The notes: generated from the sequence alone by a model not told the origin. Counted from the stretch's first letter, positions 52,086 to 60,472 are shown. The stretch is DNA of 64,000 bases from JANOZM01 sp031429355 (GCA_031429355.1 JANOZM010000002.1:59536-123535); one strand, 5' to 3'. Made by a program: numbers and translations.

Positions 52086-52979
52086 CTATTTCGCAAAATC
52101 GCCTGCAATTAGTGTTCTAAGTAGTTTCAAAAATTCCTTTGCCGTATCCGACAGGGGCGTACTTGGTTGCGTACCCAAAAGACAGCGAAACTCAATTGGT
52201 AATTCAAACGGCACTAGCACAAGGCCGCGGTTTAAGTAGCCTTGTGCAATCAGCGGATTGACTAAACCGATACCAACCCCTTGCAAAACTAATTCACAAA
52301 TGCTTATACCGTAAGGCGTTTGCACTACCGGACGAAATTGATCGGCAAGGGGGCCGAGCGCTACCGTTAATCGTTTTGTAGAGGCGTCTTCTGGGTTTAG
52401 TGCAACATGTCGGTAGCTTAAAAATTCTTTAACAGTGACTGTTTTTTTACGCGCTAAAGCGTGTTTTATTGGTACCGCAATAACGCCAGCAGCCTTGTGT
52501 AAAAGCGAGTGTTGAATACCTAGCGTGGTTACTTCATCGGCCATCAGCCCAATGTCGCATTGGCGAGCCAACACCAATTCGCGTACTTCGTTCGAGCTAG
52601 CTATTTCTAGCGAAACTACTATTTCGGGTGCTGTTTTTTGCAAACGCGCGATCACTCGTGGTAGGTAGGCAAGGCCCAAAGCTGGATAGCTGGCAATACG
52701 CAATTGATTAACGCTAAACTGCCGTAAACGCACCAATTTTTGCTCTAGGCTATCCAAGCCGATAAAACACCGATCCACTTCAAGTAAAAACGCCTGCGCT
52801 TCTGGGCGTGGATGCAAACGGCCGCGTAACCGCTCAAACAAAACGATACCGGCGCGAAGCTCTAACCGTTTAATAGCTTGGCTTACTGCAGGCTGGCTAA
52901 TGCCGAGCACTTGCGCGGCCTTACTTGCAGTGCCACAGCTCATAACAGAACGGAAGATTTCGGTGTCTCGAATAAACAT
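52086..52979 (-). CDS. LysR-family transcriptional regulator
   Basis: 297 residues. Winged-helix segment TEIFRSVMSCGTASKAAQVL and the recognition helix ISQPAVSQAIKRLELRAGIV, then the ligand domain starting QLRIASYPALGLAYLPRVIA. Divergent from the threonine-synthase-like gene with about 53 bases between, so it probably controls that gene and the Bug receptor after it. Confidence 0.92.
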   Translation of the reverse strand: MFIRDTEIFRSVMSCGTASKAAQVLGISQPAVSQAIKRLELRAGIVLFERLRGRLHPRPEAQAFLLEVDRCFIGLDSLEQKLVRLRQFSVNQLRIASYPALGLAYLPRVIARLQKTAPEIVVSLEIASSNEVRELVLARQCDIGLMADEVTTLGIQHSLLHKAAGVIAVPIKHALARKKTVTVKEFLSYRHVALNPEDASTKRLTVALGPLADQFRPVVQTPYGISICELVLQGVGIGLVNPLIAQGYLNRGLVLVPFELPIEFRCLLGTQPSTPLSDTAKEFLKLLRTLIAGDFAK

Positions 52980-53032
52980 AAGTAACGATTATCAATCTAT
53001 AAGCGTACTTCGTCTATTGATGCCTTCAATGT

Positions 53033-54211
53033 GTGCATACTGCGACTGTGAAAAGAGATCTATCGACAGCTTCCCAATTAAACCGCAACCCAAACTGGAC
53101 GGGCTATCGTTGCATCGCTTGCGAACAGTGTTGGCCGCATAGTGCAGCGGATCTAAATATTGCTTTAGGCTGTCCGTCATGCCGCCAGCGCGGCGCACCG
53201 GTAAATTTGCGTTGTGACTACATCCAAGAACCTGGCAGTAATTTGTTGCCGATGCCTTACTTGCTTACCAAGAGCTTGGGTGAAGGGCGCACTGTCTTGG
53301 TTGCAATGCCTGCAAATCATAATGATTCGAATGGCTTTTTTAAGCTCGAACTGGCTAATCCAACCGGATCTCACAAAGACCGTATGGCCGCGCTCGCGTT
53401 AGCGGATGCTTTTGCCCAAGGTAAACAAAGAGTCTTGGCGGCCTCTAGCGGTAACGCTGGAGTAGCCATTGCGGCCTACGCAGGGCTGTATGGTCTTGCG
53501 TGCGAAATAGCGGTAACTCAAGACTGCCCCGAACTATATTTAAAATTAATCCGAGCCTATGGCGCGAACGTTGTTATTTGTGAAACCAGCATGGAACGTT
53601 GGGCCTATTTAGAACGGGCGTCGGTTGCACAAGATACAGCGGTGCTGACGAATTATGTGGTTCCCGCAGTGGGTAGCCCGCCCGTTGCCATCGAAGCCTA
53701 TAAACAAATCGCAATAGAGTTGCATCAAGAAATTGGGCCGCAAGCGCAATTGGGTTCTATTTACGTGCCTGTCGCGCGCGGTGATTTGTTGTGGGGTTTG
53801 TACATGGGGTTTGAGCATTTATTGCAAACCAAACAAATTAAAGTAATGCCGCGACTAGTTGCTGTAGAACCGTTTGCGCGCCTTTCGTTGGCGCTAGCGG
53901 GTACTAGCCCTCAAGCTTTATTTAAAGGGCAGTCTAAGCAAAGCTCTATTGCCGGTAACACTATTACGATGCAAAGCGTTTTGGCAGTGCAACGTAGCGC
54001 CGGAACAGCATTAATTGTTGGTGACGATGAAGCCATTATTGCTCGTGAAGCTTTGGCAAAACGCGGGTTTTTGTTTGAACTGTGTGCCGCCGCAGCTTGG
54101 GCTGCTTATCAACGTGAACAACAAACTCAATCATTGGCGACGGGAAAGAATATCTGCAATGTCGTTATTGCAACATCGCATGGGAGTCGCGATGCGCATT
54201 TATTTAATTAA
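53033..54211 (+). CDS. Threonine-synthase-like PLP-dependent lyase with zinc ribbon
   Basis: 392 residues. The N terminus has a Cys-rich ribbon (Cys27, Cys30, Cys47, Cys50 in CIACEQCW and CPSC) as in a subset of threonine synthases. The PLP lysine is Lys115 in NPTGSHKDRMAALAL, and AASSGNAGVAIAAYAG is the phosphate loop. The family includes threonine synthase and diaminopropionate or hydroxyaspartate lyases. Context, between a LysR regulator and a Bug receptor, favours a catabolic beta-elimination rather than threonine biosynthesis. Starts are GTG at 53033 or 53048; neither has a strong ribosome binding site. Confidence 0.83.
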   Translation: MHTATVKRDLSTASQLNRNPNWTGYRCIACEQCWPHSAADLNIALGCPSCRQRGAPVNLRCDYIQEPGSNLLPMPYLLTKSLGEGRTVLVAMPANHNDSNGFFKLELANPTGSHKDRMAALALADAFAQGKQRVLAASSGNAGVAIAAYAGLYGLACEIAVTQDCPELYLKLIRAYGANVVICETSMERWAYLERASVAQDTAVLTNYVVPAVGSPPVAIEAYKQIAIELHQEIGPQAQLGSIYVPVARGDLLWGLYMGFEHLLQTKQIKVMPRLVAVEPFARLSLALAGTSPQALFKGQSKQSSIAGNTITMQSVLAVQRSAGTALIVGDDEAIIAREALAKRGFLFELCAAAAWAAYQREQQTQSLATGKNICNVVIATSHGSRDAHLFN

Positions 54212-54228
54212 AAAACAAAGGTAAATTT

Positions 54229-55215
54229 ATGACACACAAACAAAGAGTTTTAAATATCGCGCTAGCGTTTTCAGTCACTGCCCTTTGCCTAGGTGGCTAT
54301 AAAATGGCCAATGCCCAAGCCTATCCCGACAAACCGATTAAAATTATTGTTCCTTGGGGCACCGGTGGAAGCACCGATAATCTTGCTCGGGTGCTGTCGC
54401 AACGTTTGGGCGCTACGATGGGTCAATCCGTCATAGTAGAAAATAAACCTGGTGCTGCGGCTGCAATTGGCACTGATGCAATGGCAAAAGCGGCGCCAGA
54501 TGGCTACACCATTGGCATCATAGAGTTACCGCATGCCATTGCCCCATCGGTGGTCGCCAAATTGCCTTACGATCTTCAAAAAGATTTGCAACCGGTTGTC
54601 TTGTTGGGGACTTCGCCGCTCATGTTGTTTACCAGCAGCACGCTAGCCGTTAAATCAATGTCAGAGTTGGTCGCGGCTGCTAAAGCCAAACCGGGAACTA
54701 TCACCCTCGCGCACAGCGGTAACGGCAGTTCTAGCCATTTAGCAGCTGAACTATTACAACAAAAAACTGGTGCGCAATTTATTTTGACCGGCTATAAAGG
54801 TTCGGGCCCAGCAATGTTGGATGTTGTGGGTGGTCATGTACAAGGTCATTTTGCAACGATGGCTAGTGGTGCAGGTCATGTTAAAACTGGTAAAGCCAAT
54901 GTGCTTGGTTTAGCGAGTGCGAAACGCCTAAGCATGATGAAAGACACGCCCACATTTAGTGAAAGTGGCGTTCCGGACTTTGTAATGGAGCAATGGTGGG
55001 GCGTTGTAGTTCCTAAAGGCACGCCAGCAGCAATCGTCGAAAAAATTCGTGCAGAGTTTGAACTAGCGGTTAATCACGTATCGGTGCAAGAAAAAATGCG
55101 CGACCTAGCCATCGAACCGCGCGTCTTGGGGCCAGCTGCATTTAGTTCATTTGTTGATAGCGAAGTAAAAAAATGGGCGGCGGTTGTGAAGACTGCGGGG
55201 ATTAAACCGGAGTAG
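54229..55215 (+). CDS. Bug/TctC-type periplasmic solute-binding protein
   Basis: 328 residues with a Sec signal (about 1-31, ending MANAQA). Bug markers are IKIIVPWGTGGSTDNLARVL, ENKPGAAAAIGTDAMAKAAP, TGYKGSGPAMLDVVGGHVQ and DTPTFSESGVPDF. AAAGG precedes the ATG. It lies 17 bases after the threonine-synthase-like gene and may deliver that enzyme's amino-acid-like substrate. Confidence 0.9.
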   Translation: MTHKQRVLNIALAFSVTALCLGGYKMANAQAYPDKPIKIIVPWGTGGSTDNLARVLSQRLGATMGQSVIVENKPGAAAAIGTDAMAKAAPDGYTIGIIELPHAIAPSVVAKLPYDLQKDLQPVVLLGTSPLMLFTSSTLAVKSMSELVAAAKAKPGTITLAHSGNGSSSHLAAELLQQKTGAQFILTGYKGSGPAMLDVVGGHVQGHFATMASGAGHVKTGKANVLGLASAKRLSMMKDTPTFSESGVPDFVMEQWWGVVVPKGTPAAIVEKIRAEFELAVNHVSVQEKMRDLAIEPRVLGPAAFSSFVDSEVKKWAAVVKTAGIKPE

Positions 55216-55301
55216 GGGTTTTTAAAGCCCCATACGATTAGCGATGTGAACTAAATTTGTTGGTAGTTTGCAACTAGGTTGACGCGCGTTATCATTAGGG
55301 T

Positions 55302-56138
55302 ATGAACGATCTGCCTTACTCCCAGCCAACACAGCTAATCCATAGCGCCTTCTACAAGTTCGCGCGAGTAGTTGACCCGAAACAGATCGCGGTTCGATTA
55401 AAAGAGTTGACCGTAAACACAATCGGCAGCATTTTGGTTGCCGACGAGGGTATTAACGGAATGGTGGCAGCTTCTTCGTCTGATCTCGATGCTTTTGAGA
55501 ACGCATTAACCACTGAATTTAATGGCGTTTTTGCAGGCATTTTGTTTAAACGGACCGAGTGCTTAACGCGCCCTTTTAAGCACATGAAAATTAAAGTCAA
55601 ACGCGAAATTGTTCCGTTGGGTGTTAGCGGTGTGGACGCTATTGGACATCAGCGAAAAGCATTGTCACCGCAAGACTGGCGTACCTTAATCGCCCGTGAT
55701 GACGTGGTAGTGCTCGACAATCGCAATAGCTTTGAATTTAAGCTTGGCCGTTTTGAAAACGCAGTTGATCCAGGCGTGCATCACTTCAGGGACTTTCCCC
55801 GTTATGTGCAAGAGAATGTGCCGAATTGGAAAGCGCAAGGAAAAAAAGTAGCCATGTATTGCACGGGTGGTATTCGCTGCGAAAAAACCAGTGCGTGGAT
55901 GCACGATATGGGCGTTGAAGTCTACGAACTTGATGGCGGTATTTTAAACTACCTCAAGGAAATGCCTGATGCACAAAAGAACTGGCATGGTGAGTGCTTT
56001 GTGTTTGATACGCGCGTTTCTCTCGATGCGCAGCTAAAACAAACTGATACCAAAGTCGAGGATGTTTATAAGGATGAACCAGATGGACAATGGCGTATCA
56101 ATCGCGCTAAGCGACACGCCGGTAAAGAGCCAAATTAA
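55302..56138 (+). CDS. trhO: tRNA uridine(34) hydroxylase TrhO, stand-alone copy
   Basis: 278 residues. TrhO features are HSAFYKFARVVDPKQI, SILVADEGINGMVAA, RTECLTRPFKHMKIKVKREI and the rhodanese active site Cys187 in MYCTGGIRCEKTSAWM. It hydroxylates uridine 34 of certain tRNAs, the first step to cmo5U-type wobble modification. It lacks the C-terminal cysteine cluster of longer homologues. It is a paralogue of the TrhO half of the fusion at 42566-44299. A small unknown gene follows 18 bases later. Confidence 0.92.
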   Translation: MNDLPYSQPTQLIHSAFYKFARVVDPKQIAVRLKELTVNTIGSILVADEGINGMVAASSSDLDAFENALTTEFNGVFAGILFKRTECLTRPFKHMKIKVKREIVPLGVSGVDAIGHQRKALSPQDWRTLIARDDVVVLDNRNSFEFKLGRFENAVDPGVHHFRDFPRYVQENVPNWKAQGKKVAMYCTGGIRCEKTSAWMHDMGVEVYELDGGILNYLKEMPDAQKNWHGECFVFDTRVSLDAQLKQTDTKVEDVYKDEPDGQWRINRAKRHAGKEPN

Positions 56139-56156
56139 CTCAAAAGGAAATTTCTT

Positions 56157-56471
56157 ATGCAGTGCTTCGTTATCGATGCAAATACCCAAACAATTTTAGA
56201 GGCTAGTCTTACAGACGACTCTGCGCCTATAGCCAAGCATATCGGCTATGACAGCATCGATTCGGATGAAATTGACGGTACTACTGATCGCCTTTACTTT
56301 GATGATTCGTGCTTCATACGTACTCAATCAACCAATGGCCGGTTTAAATTTGATAGCCTTGCTCCAGTGGCCGGTGTTGGCGTTGTTGCTGGTGTCACTT
56401 CAGAAGGCAACCCAACTACGCCGAAGTTAACGTTACAAGAAGTCAAAGCACGCGTTACATTTGTTTTGTAA
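56157..56471 (+). CDS. Small uncharacterised protein
   Basis: 104 residues, acidic, no signal peptide or membrane helix. Sequence includes CFVIDANTQTILEASLTDDS and IGYDSIDSDEIDGTTDRLYF, then NGRFKFDSLAPVAGVGVVAG. I recognise no family with certainty; similar short Burkholderiales hypothetical proteins have the same last motif. A good ribosome binding site (AAAGGAAA) precedes the ATG, and a terminator follows. It is cotranscribed with trhO by position. Confidence 0.75.
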   Translation: MQCFVIDANTQTILEASLTDDSAPIAKHIGYDSIDSDEIDGTTDRLYFDDSCFIRTQSTNGRFKFDSLAPVAGVGVVAGVTSEGNPTTPKLTLQEVKARVTFVL

Positions 56472-56683
56472 CTACTGTAGATTTGAAATAAACACAATGC
56501 GCATTACTGTTGGCGAAAACATCTTCTAATTAGTTCTTGGAAGGCTTCGTTTGACGATACGCACCTTCTGTAAGCGAGCTTCATATTTATTCGAAGCTGG
56601 CGCTTTTTGTTCCTGCATAAAAGTCGATAGCGGTGCGTCTCGGCCCCGTCCGCACGGCGTAAAAGAGGCGGAAATCTATGTGC
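56472..56683. other. Gap after the trhO unit
   Basis: About 210 bases between the small unknown gene and the DUF1223 gene, which converge. It contains the terminator listed at 56573-56608 and a 10-codon frame from 56502 that I do not support as a gene. Confidence 0.4.
56573..56608 (+). terminator. Probable intrinsic terminator after the trhO unit
   Basis: AGCTTC (56577-56582) pairs with GAAGCT (56593-56598), extended by AGCG (56573-56576) with CGCT across a small bulge, and followed by TTTTT. It ends the forward transcript of trhO and the small gene. Confidence 0.6.
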
Positions 56684-57481
56684 TCAACTGCACGAGTCGC
56701 CTTTCGCCAACGCTTTGGTTTTTACCGCTTGAATCACGCGACCCATATTGATGTCTTGCGCGATTGCAATTACGTTCTGATCGTCGCTTAGCAAAGTTGC
56801 GTTTGCGTTGATAACGCCTTGAGCGTTAACAGCAAACGGCCCAAGCCATTGGCGCACAACATGTGCATGGGTCAAAGTTTCTCCGCGATTTTCTCCGGCG
56901 TTTACCTTATTAGTAAACGGCGCGCGCGTAGTTGCAATAAATAATTGAATACTTGCATCGATTGGTTTACTAGGATCGATTGCGCGCGCGGCGACTTTAA
57001 TTTGAGCAGAACCTTCGCTTTGATCCAAGCGCAAAATAATCGAGGCATCTTGCTGTTTCACGCGTGCAAACTGACTCTGTAAATTTTGCGGACTCTCCCA
57101 GTCGCGCCATTCTTTGCCGGATAAAAAAACACCGGGCGTGTAAATGGTTGAAAGCCCTTGTTTAGCCGAAAGCCATCGCTGCCGTTGCGTAAATTCAGGC
57201 TTAGCCCATTGATCTTTCCAGCCCAAATAATCCCAATAAACCACGTGAAACGCCAAAGCAATTGCATTGGGATCAGTAGCCCCAAATTGTTTGCCCAACC
57301 ATTGCTCTGCAGGCGGGCAAGAACTGCACCCCTCCGAGGTATACAACTCAACCACCGCCTGCCGCTTAATCCCACTCTGGGCCGTACAATTACCAGCCCA
57401 TGCAATGTCCGCCACGCCAAAAACAACACCAACAAGCGCAACGCGCGCAAACATCGACAAGCCAAGAAAAGGAGTCATCAC
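56684..57481 (-). CDS. DUF1223 family exported thioredoxin-like protein
   Basis: 265 residues. N-terminal signal (LGLSMFARVALVGVVFGVAD) and the DUF1223 start AVVELYTSEGCSSCPPAEQW, a thioredoxin-like fold with a CSSCP active-site-like motif. Then AIALAFHVVYWDYLGWKDQW and TPGVFLSGKEWRDW. Likely a periplasmic redox protein; its substrate is unknown. It begins directly next to the repeat array at 57611-57956. Confidence 0.88.
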   Translation of the reverse strand: MMTPFLGLSMFARVALVGVVFGVADIAWAGNCTAQSGIKRQAVVELYTSEGCSSCPPAEQWLGKQFGATDPNAIALAFHVVYWDYLGWKDQWAKPEFTQRQRWLSAKQGLSTIYTPGVFLSGKEWRDWESPQNLQSQFARVKQQDASIILRLDQSEGSAQIKVAARAIDPSKPIDASIQLFIATTRAPFTNKVNAGENRGETLTHAHVVRQWLGPFAVNAQGVINANATLLSDDQNVIAIAQDINMGRVIQAVKTKALAKGDSCS

Positions 57482-57610
57482 AATAAAAGTCGAAAGTAAA
57501 AGTACCCAAAGGTCGCTCCCCTCACCCGCAAATTACAAAAGTAAAGCCCCCCACCTCTAAAACTACTCAGAAGTCCCGAAGACGTCCTATTCAAAATTCG
57601 CAAGCGCCGC

Positions 57611-57876
57611 GCGAAGACAGCAAAACAACCAAGCGCCGCAGGAAGACCCGTCGAAGACAGCAACCATTACCCCAACCACAACGAGCAAACACCGTGCGAA
57701 GATAGCACCGCATCACCCCAAGCAGAGCGCGCAAGCACTGTGCGAGGACATCGAGCATCACCCAAACCAGAACGAGCAAACACCGTGCGAAGATAGCATT
57801 GCATCACTTCAACGAGAACGTGCAAACACCCAAGGAAGACAGTGCGAAGACAGCACGGCCGCCCCCCAAACAGAAC
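57611..57876. repeat. Degenerate tandem repeats, unit 45-46 bp
   Basis: A GCGAAGAyAGCA-like core begins near 57611, 57651, 57696, 57742, 57787 and 57844. Spacings are 40, 45, 46, 45 and 57. Each unit ends with GAACGAGCAAACACC or a close variant. Roughly six imperfect copies. The last one leads into the left arm of the inverted repeat. Confidence 0.8.
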
Positions 57877-57956
57877 GAACCAAGTAGGGAAAACCGATTT
57901 AAAACTCATTGGAGCGCCAGCGACTGAGTTTTAAATCGGTTTTCCCTACTTGGTTC
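57877..57956. repeat. Perfect 32-bp inverted repeat with 16-base loop
   Basis: The left arm at 57877-57908 begins GAACCAAGTAGGG and the right arm at 57925-57956 is its exact reverse complement, ending CCCTACTTGGTTC. The 16-base loop is 57909-57924. No T run follows on either side, so it is not an ordinary terminator. It could be a cruciform, a repeat-element end or a strong RNA hairpin. Confidence 0.92.
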
Positions 57957-57972
57957 AAAGCCAAAAAGCAGG

Positions 57973-58440
57973 TCAAAAGTCCCCAGGAGCTACCTGAAAA
58001 CAACTAACCCCTTGCTCCCTCCACATCCTCACGACTTTATCCCGATCATCAAACACCCCTTGAAGCCGTTGGCGATCTATAGGATTTAACTCTGCAAGCC
58101 ATTGCCGCTTCAAGTCATTATCCGGTTGCGAGTCTTTTGCAGGCCGCATGCGAAAGTGCGGCACCTGAAGTTGTTCAATATTTATTGGCGTATGTTGAAT
58201 GAGCCAACCGACTGTTTTATCGAGTACCTCATCGCTTCTACCCGACCAAACATAAACATCCGCGCCATTAGCTAATAATGCGGTAAGCACATTGATTACA
58301 GGCGTATTGGGCAAGTCTTGGTCACAAGCTGCGTAAAAACGAGTCCAGTCGAGTTTTTTATTGGTTGGTGCGATAAAGTGACGGCGGTGCTCGATCAGCG
58401 CAAGCGTTCCGTCGAGATCGAAAATAAACAATTGTTTCAT
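57973..58440 (-). CDS. HAD-like phosphatase (polynucleotide kinase 3'-phosphatase-like)
   Basis: About 155 residues. The HAD motif I is FIFDLDGTLALIEHRRHF; a middle segment is VYVWSGRSDEVLDKT (motif II) and the acidic end is GVFDDRDKVVRMWREQG. The layout resembles the C-terminal phosphatase domain of T4 polynucleotide kinase, which removes 3'-phosphates, but the kinase domain is absent. The frame is open to 58578, but that extension is unlike the family; the ATG at 58440 gives MKQLFIFDLDG. The right arm of the inverted repeat starts 17 bases beyond its stop. Confidence 0.83.
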   Translation of the reverse strand: MKQLFIFDLDGTLALIEHRRHFIAPTNKKLDWTRFYAACDQDLPNTPVINVLTALLANGADVYVWSGRSDEVLDKTVGWLIQHTPINIEQLQVPHFRMRPAKDSQPDNDLKRQWLAELNPIDRQRLQGVFDDRDKVVRMWREQGVSCFQVAPGDF

Positions 58441-58512
58441 GTAAATACTTCGCTCTTGTATGTCAAATGAATACAAGAGTTTATACGAACCTGCACCACG
58501 ATACTCAGGGCG

Positions 58513-58541
58513 AAAAAAAACCGAGAACAAAACGATCTCGG
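58513..58541 (-). terminator. Intrinsic terminator after the fasciclin gene
   Basis: On the reverse strand, CCGAGA (58536-58541 complement) pairs with TCTCGG (58521-58526 complement) around a 9-base loop, followed by eight T. It sits about 50 bases downstream of the fasciclin stop and upstream of the HAD gene, so the two are separate transcripts. Confidence 0.85.
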
Positions 58542-58590
58542 CTTTTCCAAACAGCCTACTGGGGCTGTTTTGATGCAAACATTTGCCTAA

Positions 58591-59064
58591 TTACTTCGGC
58601 AAAATCACTGTATCAATAACGTGAATTACGCCATTGTCAGCAGCAACGTCAGTTGCAACAACTTTTGCGTTGTTAACCATTACGCCATTGGCCGTCGTGA
58701 TTTTAATGTCGCCACCTTGTACTGTTTTAACATTACCGGCTTTGACATCTTTAGCCATTACTTTGCCAGCTACAACGTGGTAAGTCAGTACGGCTTGTAA
58801 CTTTGCTTTGTCTTTCAACAATGCGTCTAAGTCAGCCTTTGGGATTTTTGCAAATGCTTCATCGGTTGGCGCAAACACGGTGAACGGGCCTTTGCCTTTT
58901 AATGTCTCTACTAGCCCAGCGGCTTGTAAAGCAGTTGCAAGAGTTTTGAACGAGCCAGCAGCAATTGCTGTGTCGACGATGTCGGCAGCTTCAGCGCTCA
59001 TAGTAAACAATGAGCCGGCGATTAAGGTGCTAGCTATTAGGGCTGATGAGAATACTTTTTTCAT
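58591..59064 (-). CDS. Exported fasciclin (FAS1) domain protein
   Basis: 157 residues. Signal peptide MKKVFSSALIASTLIAGSLF ending in the SAEA region, then one FAS1 domain with GPFTVFAPTDEAFAKIP, the H1/H2 markers LTYHVVAGKVMAKDV and VIHVIDTVILPK. FAS1 proteins work in adhesion or surface structure. AAGGAA lies just upstream of the ATG. A strong terminator follows. Confidence 0.94.
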   Translation of the reverse strand: MKKVFSSALIASTLIAGSLFTMSAEAADIVDTAIAAGSFKTLATALQAAGLVETLKGKGPFTVFAPTDEAFAKIPKADLDALLKDKAKLQAVLTYHVVAGKVMAKDVKAGNVKTVQGGDIKITTANGVMVNNAKVVATDVAADNGVIHVIDTVILPK

Positions 59065-59204
59065 TTGATTTCCTTCGAGAGTCGATTGGAGTGTTAAAAA
59101 TAGAACGCACCCGCAATGCTTCCCAAAATTAGTTGCTGTTGGGCTTATGCATTGACTGTACGGTCATTTAGTTGCTCGGCAAAAGACTCGCTTACAAAAG
59201 ATTT

Positions 59205-59218
59205 CGACCCATCGGTCG
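59205..59218 (-). terminator. Weak terminator-like hairpin after the MFS gene
   Basis: CGACC (59205-59209) pairs with GGTCG (59214-59218) with a 4-base loop, followed on the reverse strand by AAATCTTTT. Short stem and poor T run, so only a candidate. Confidence 0.4.
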
Positions 59219-59222
59219 CACT

Positions 59223-60428
59223 TTAGGCTGTTTTTGTCAGCTGCAGCGTAGAAGTTCGTGATCGTCGATAGAGATAGACCACGATCATGAGGTTCAGAAC
59301 ATTCCAAACGATGCCATTGATAAAGGCGGCTTGATACGATCCAGTCCAATCAAAAATCTTTCCGGACATCCAACCACCAAGCGCCATGCCCATCATCGTG
59401 GCCATAATGACGGTGCCAACATAGGCTCCGGCTAGGCGAGGGCTAAACAACTCTCGAACGATAATTGCATAGGATGGAACTATTCCGCCCTGAAAAAGAC
59501 CGAATAAAGCGGATACTAGAAACAGTGAGCCCATACTATCGGCGGGCAAAAACATAATTAAAGCGATTGTTTGTAGCGCAGAGCCCAACATTAACGTGCG
59601 CAACCCGCCGATTCGGTCACAAATAAGCCCCATCACTAAGCGGCTAGCGATGCCAAAGGCCAGCATGGTCGACAGCATTTGCGCCCCCCGAGTAACGCCG
59701 TAGCCCAAGTCGTTACACATGGCGACGATGTGAACTTGCGGCATCGACATGGCTACGCAACATCCAACCCCAGCGGTGCATAGCAAAAACAAAAGTGCTT
59801 TGGGATGCATGCCAAGCGATTGATCGGCATGAGTAACATTGGTTTGTTGTGCCGATTGCGATATAGGGTTTGATTGATTTTGAGCAGCTCGCCGCAATTG
59901 CATTGAAGCTGGCGTGCTGCGTTGCAACCAAAGTGCCAAGGGCACCATGGTGAGTGTGCAAAAAATTCCAATCGCAATATAAGTATTGCGCCAACCGTGC
60001 AATTCAATAAAGTGTTGCGCTATCGGCGGCCAAATTGCACCGCCTAAATAATTACCGCTGGCACAAATGGCGACGGCAATGCCACGGCGCTTTTCAAACC
60101 AAAACGAGGTTTCGGCCAAGAGTGGGCTAAACGTGGCCGAGCAACCTAGAAAGCCAATGAACAAACCCTGTGCTAAAGCAAATACCCAAAAGTGCGGCGC
60201 GAAACCGGCAATGATGTAACCCGCACCTAAACATACACTGGCTATTGCTAAAGGAATGGCGACACCAATGCGGTCGCTAATTTTGCCAACGACAATTCCG
60301 CCAAGACCAAAACCAATCATGGTTAAAGCGTAGGGCAGGGATGCCATACCGCGGGTGATGCCAAAGTCTTTTTCGACGCTGGGCAAAATAACAGAAACAA
60401 TATACATACCGCTGGCGCCAATGGTCAT
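59223..60428 (-). CDS. MFS transporter
   Basis: 401 residues by the ATG at 60428. Twelve-helix MFS pattern with KISDRIGVAIPLAIASV (motif A region), CASGNYLGGAIWPPIAQHF and RLVMGLICDRIGGLRTLMLG. The frame stays open upstream for about 20 codons and spells DSRQSWLRLSVTLVL, which looks like the true first helix, but contains no ATG, GTG or TTG. So either a rare start (CTG) is used or a one-base error is present. It is adjacent to and downstream of the haloalkane dehalogenase on the same strand; it may carry that substrate or product. Confidence 0.87.
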   Translation of the reverse strand: MTIGASGMYIVSVILPSVEKDFGITRGMASLPYALTMIGFGLGGIVVGKISDRIGVAIPLAIASVCLGAGYIIAGFAPHFWVFALAQGLFIGFLGCSATFSPLLAETSFWFEKRRGIAVAICASGNYLGGAIWPPIAQHFIELHGWRNTYIAIGIFCTLTMVPLALWLQRSTPASMQLRRAAQNQSNPISQSAQQTNVTHADQSLGMHPKALLFLLCTAGVGCCVAMSMPQVHIVAMCNDLGYGVTRGAQMLSTMLAFGIASRLVMGLICDRIGGLRTLMLGSALQTIALIMFLPADSMGSLFLVSALFGLFQGGIVPSYAIIVRELFSPRLAGAYVGTVIMATMMGMALGGWMSGKIFDWTGSYQAAFINGIVWNVLNLMIVVYLYRRSRTSTLQLTKTA

Positions 60429-60472
60429 TAAAACTAAAGTAACCGAAAGGCGCAGCCAAGACTGGCGTGAAT

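Larger units (their letters stand above)
57482..57972. other. 490-base stretch without a gene, filled by repeats
   Basis: Between the divergently read-through ends of the DUF1223 and HAD genes. Its main content is the tandem repeat and inverted repeat listed separately. Reverse-strand frames here read as repeated CLRTVFARSGLGDA-like peptides, which come from the repeats and not from a real protein. Confidence 0.7.

Noticed and set aside
55219..55235. Small GGGG...CCCC stem after the last Bug gene
   Set aside because: Only four firm pairs and no T run, so it is too weak to call a terminator.
57611..57876. Possible CRISPR array
   Set aside because: The repeats are degenerate and contiguous with no unique spacers of constant size, and no cas genes are nearby.
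57591..57909. Reverse-strand frames across the repeats that read as Cys/Leu/Arg-rich proteins
   Set aside because: Their peptide repeats mirror the 45-46 bp DNA repeats, the frames overlap one another, and no ribosome binding site is seen.
58441..58578. N-terminal extension of the HAD phosphatase
   Set aside because: It runs across the terminator region and the HAD motif normally begins within a few residues of the start.
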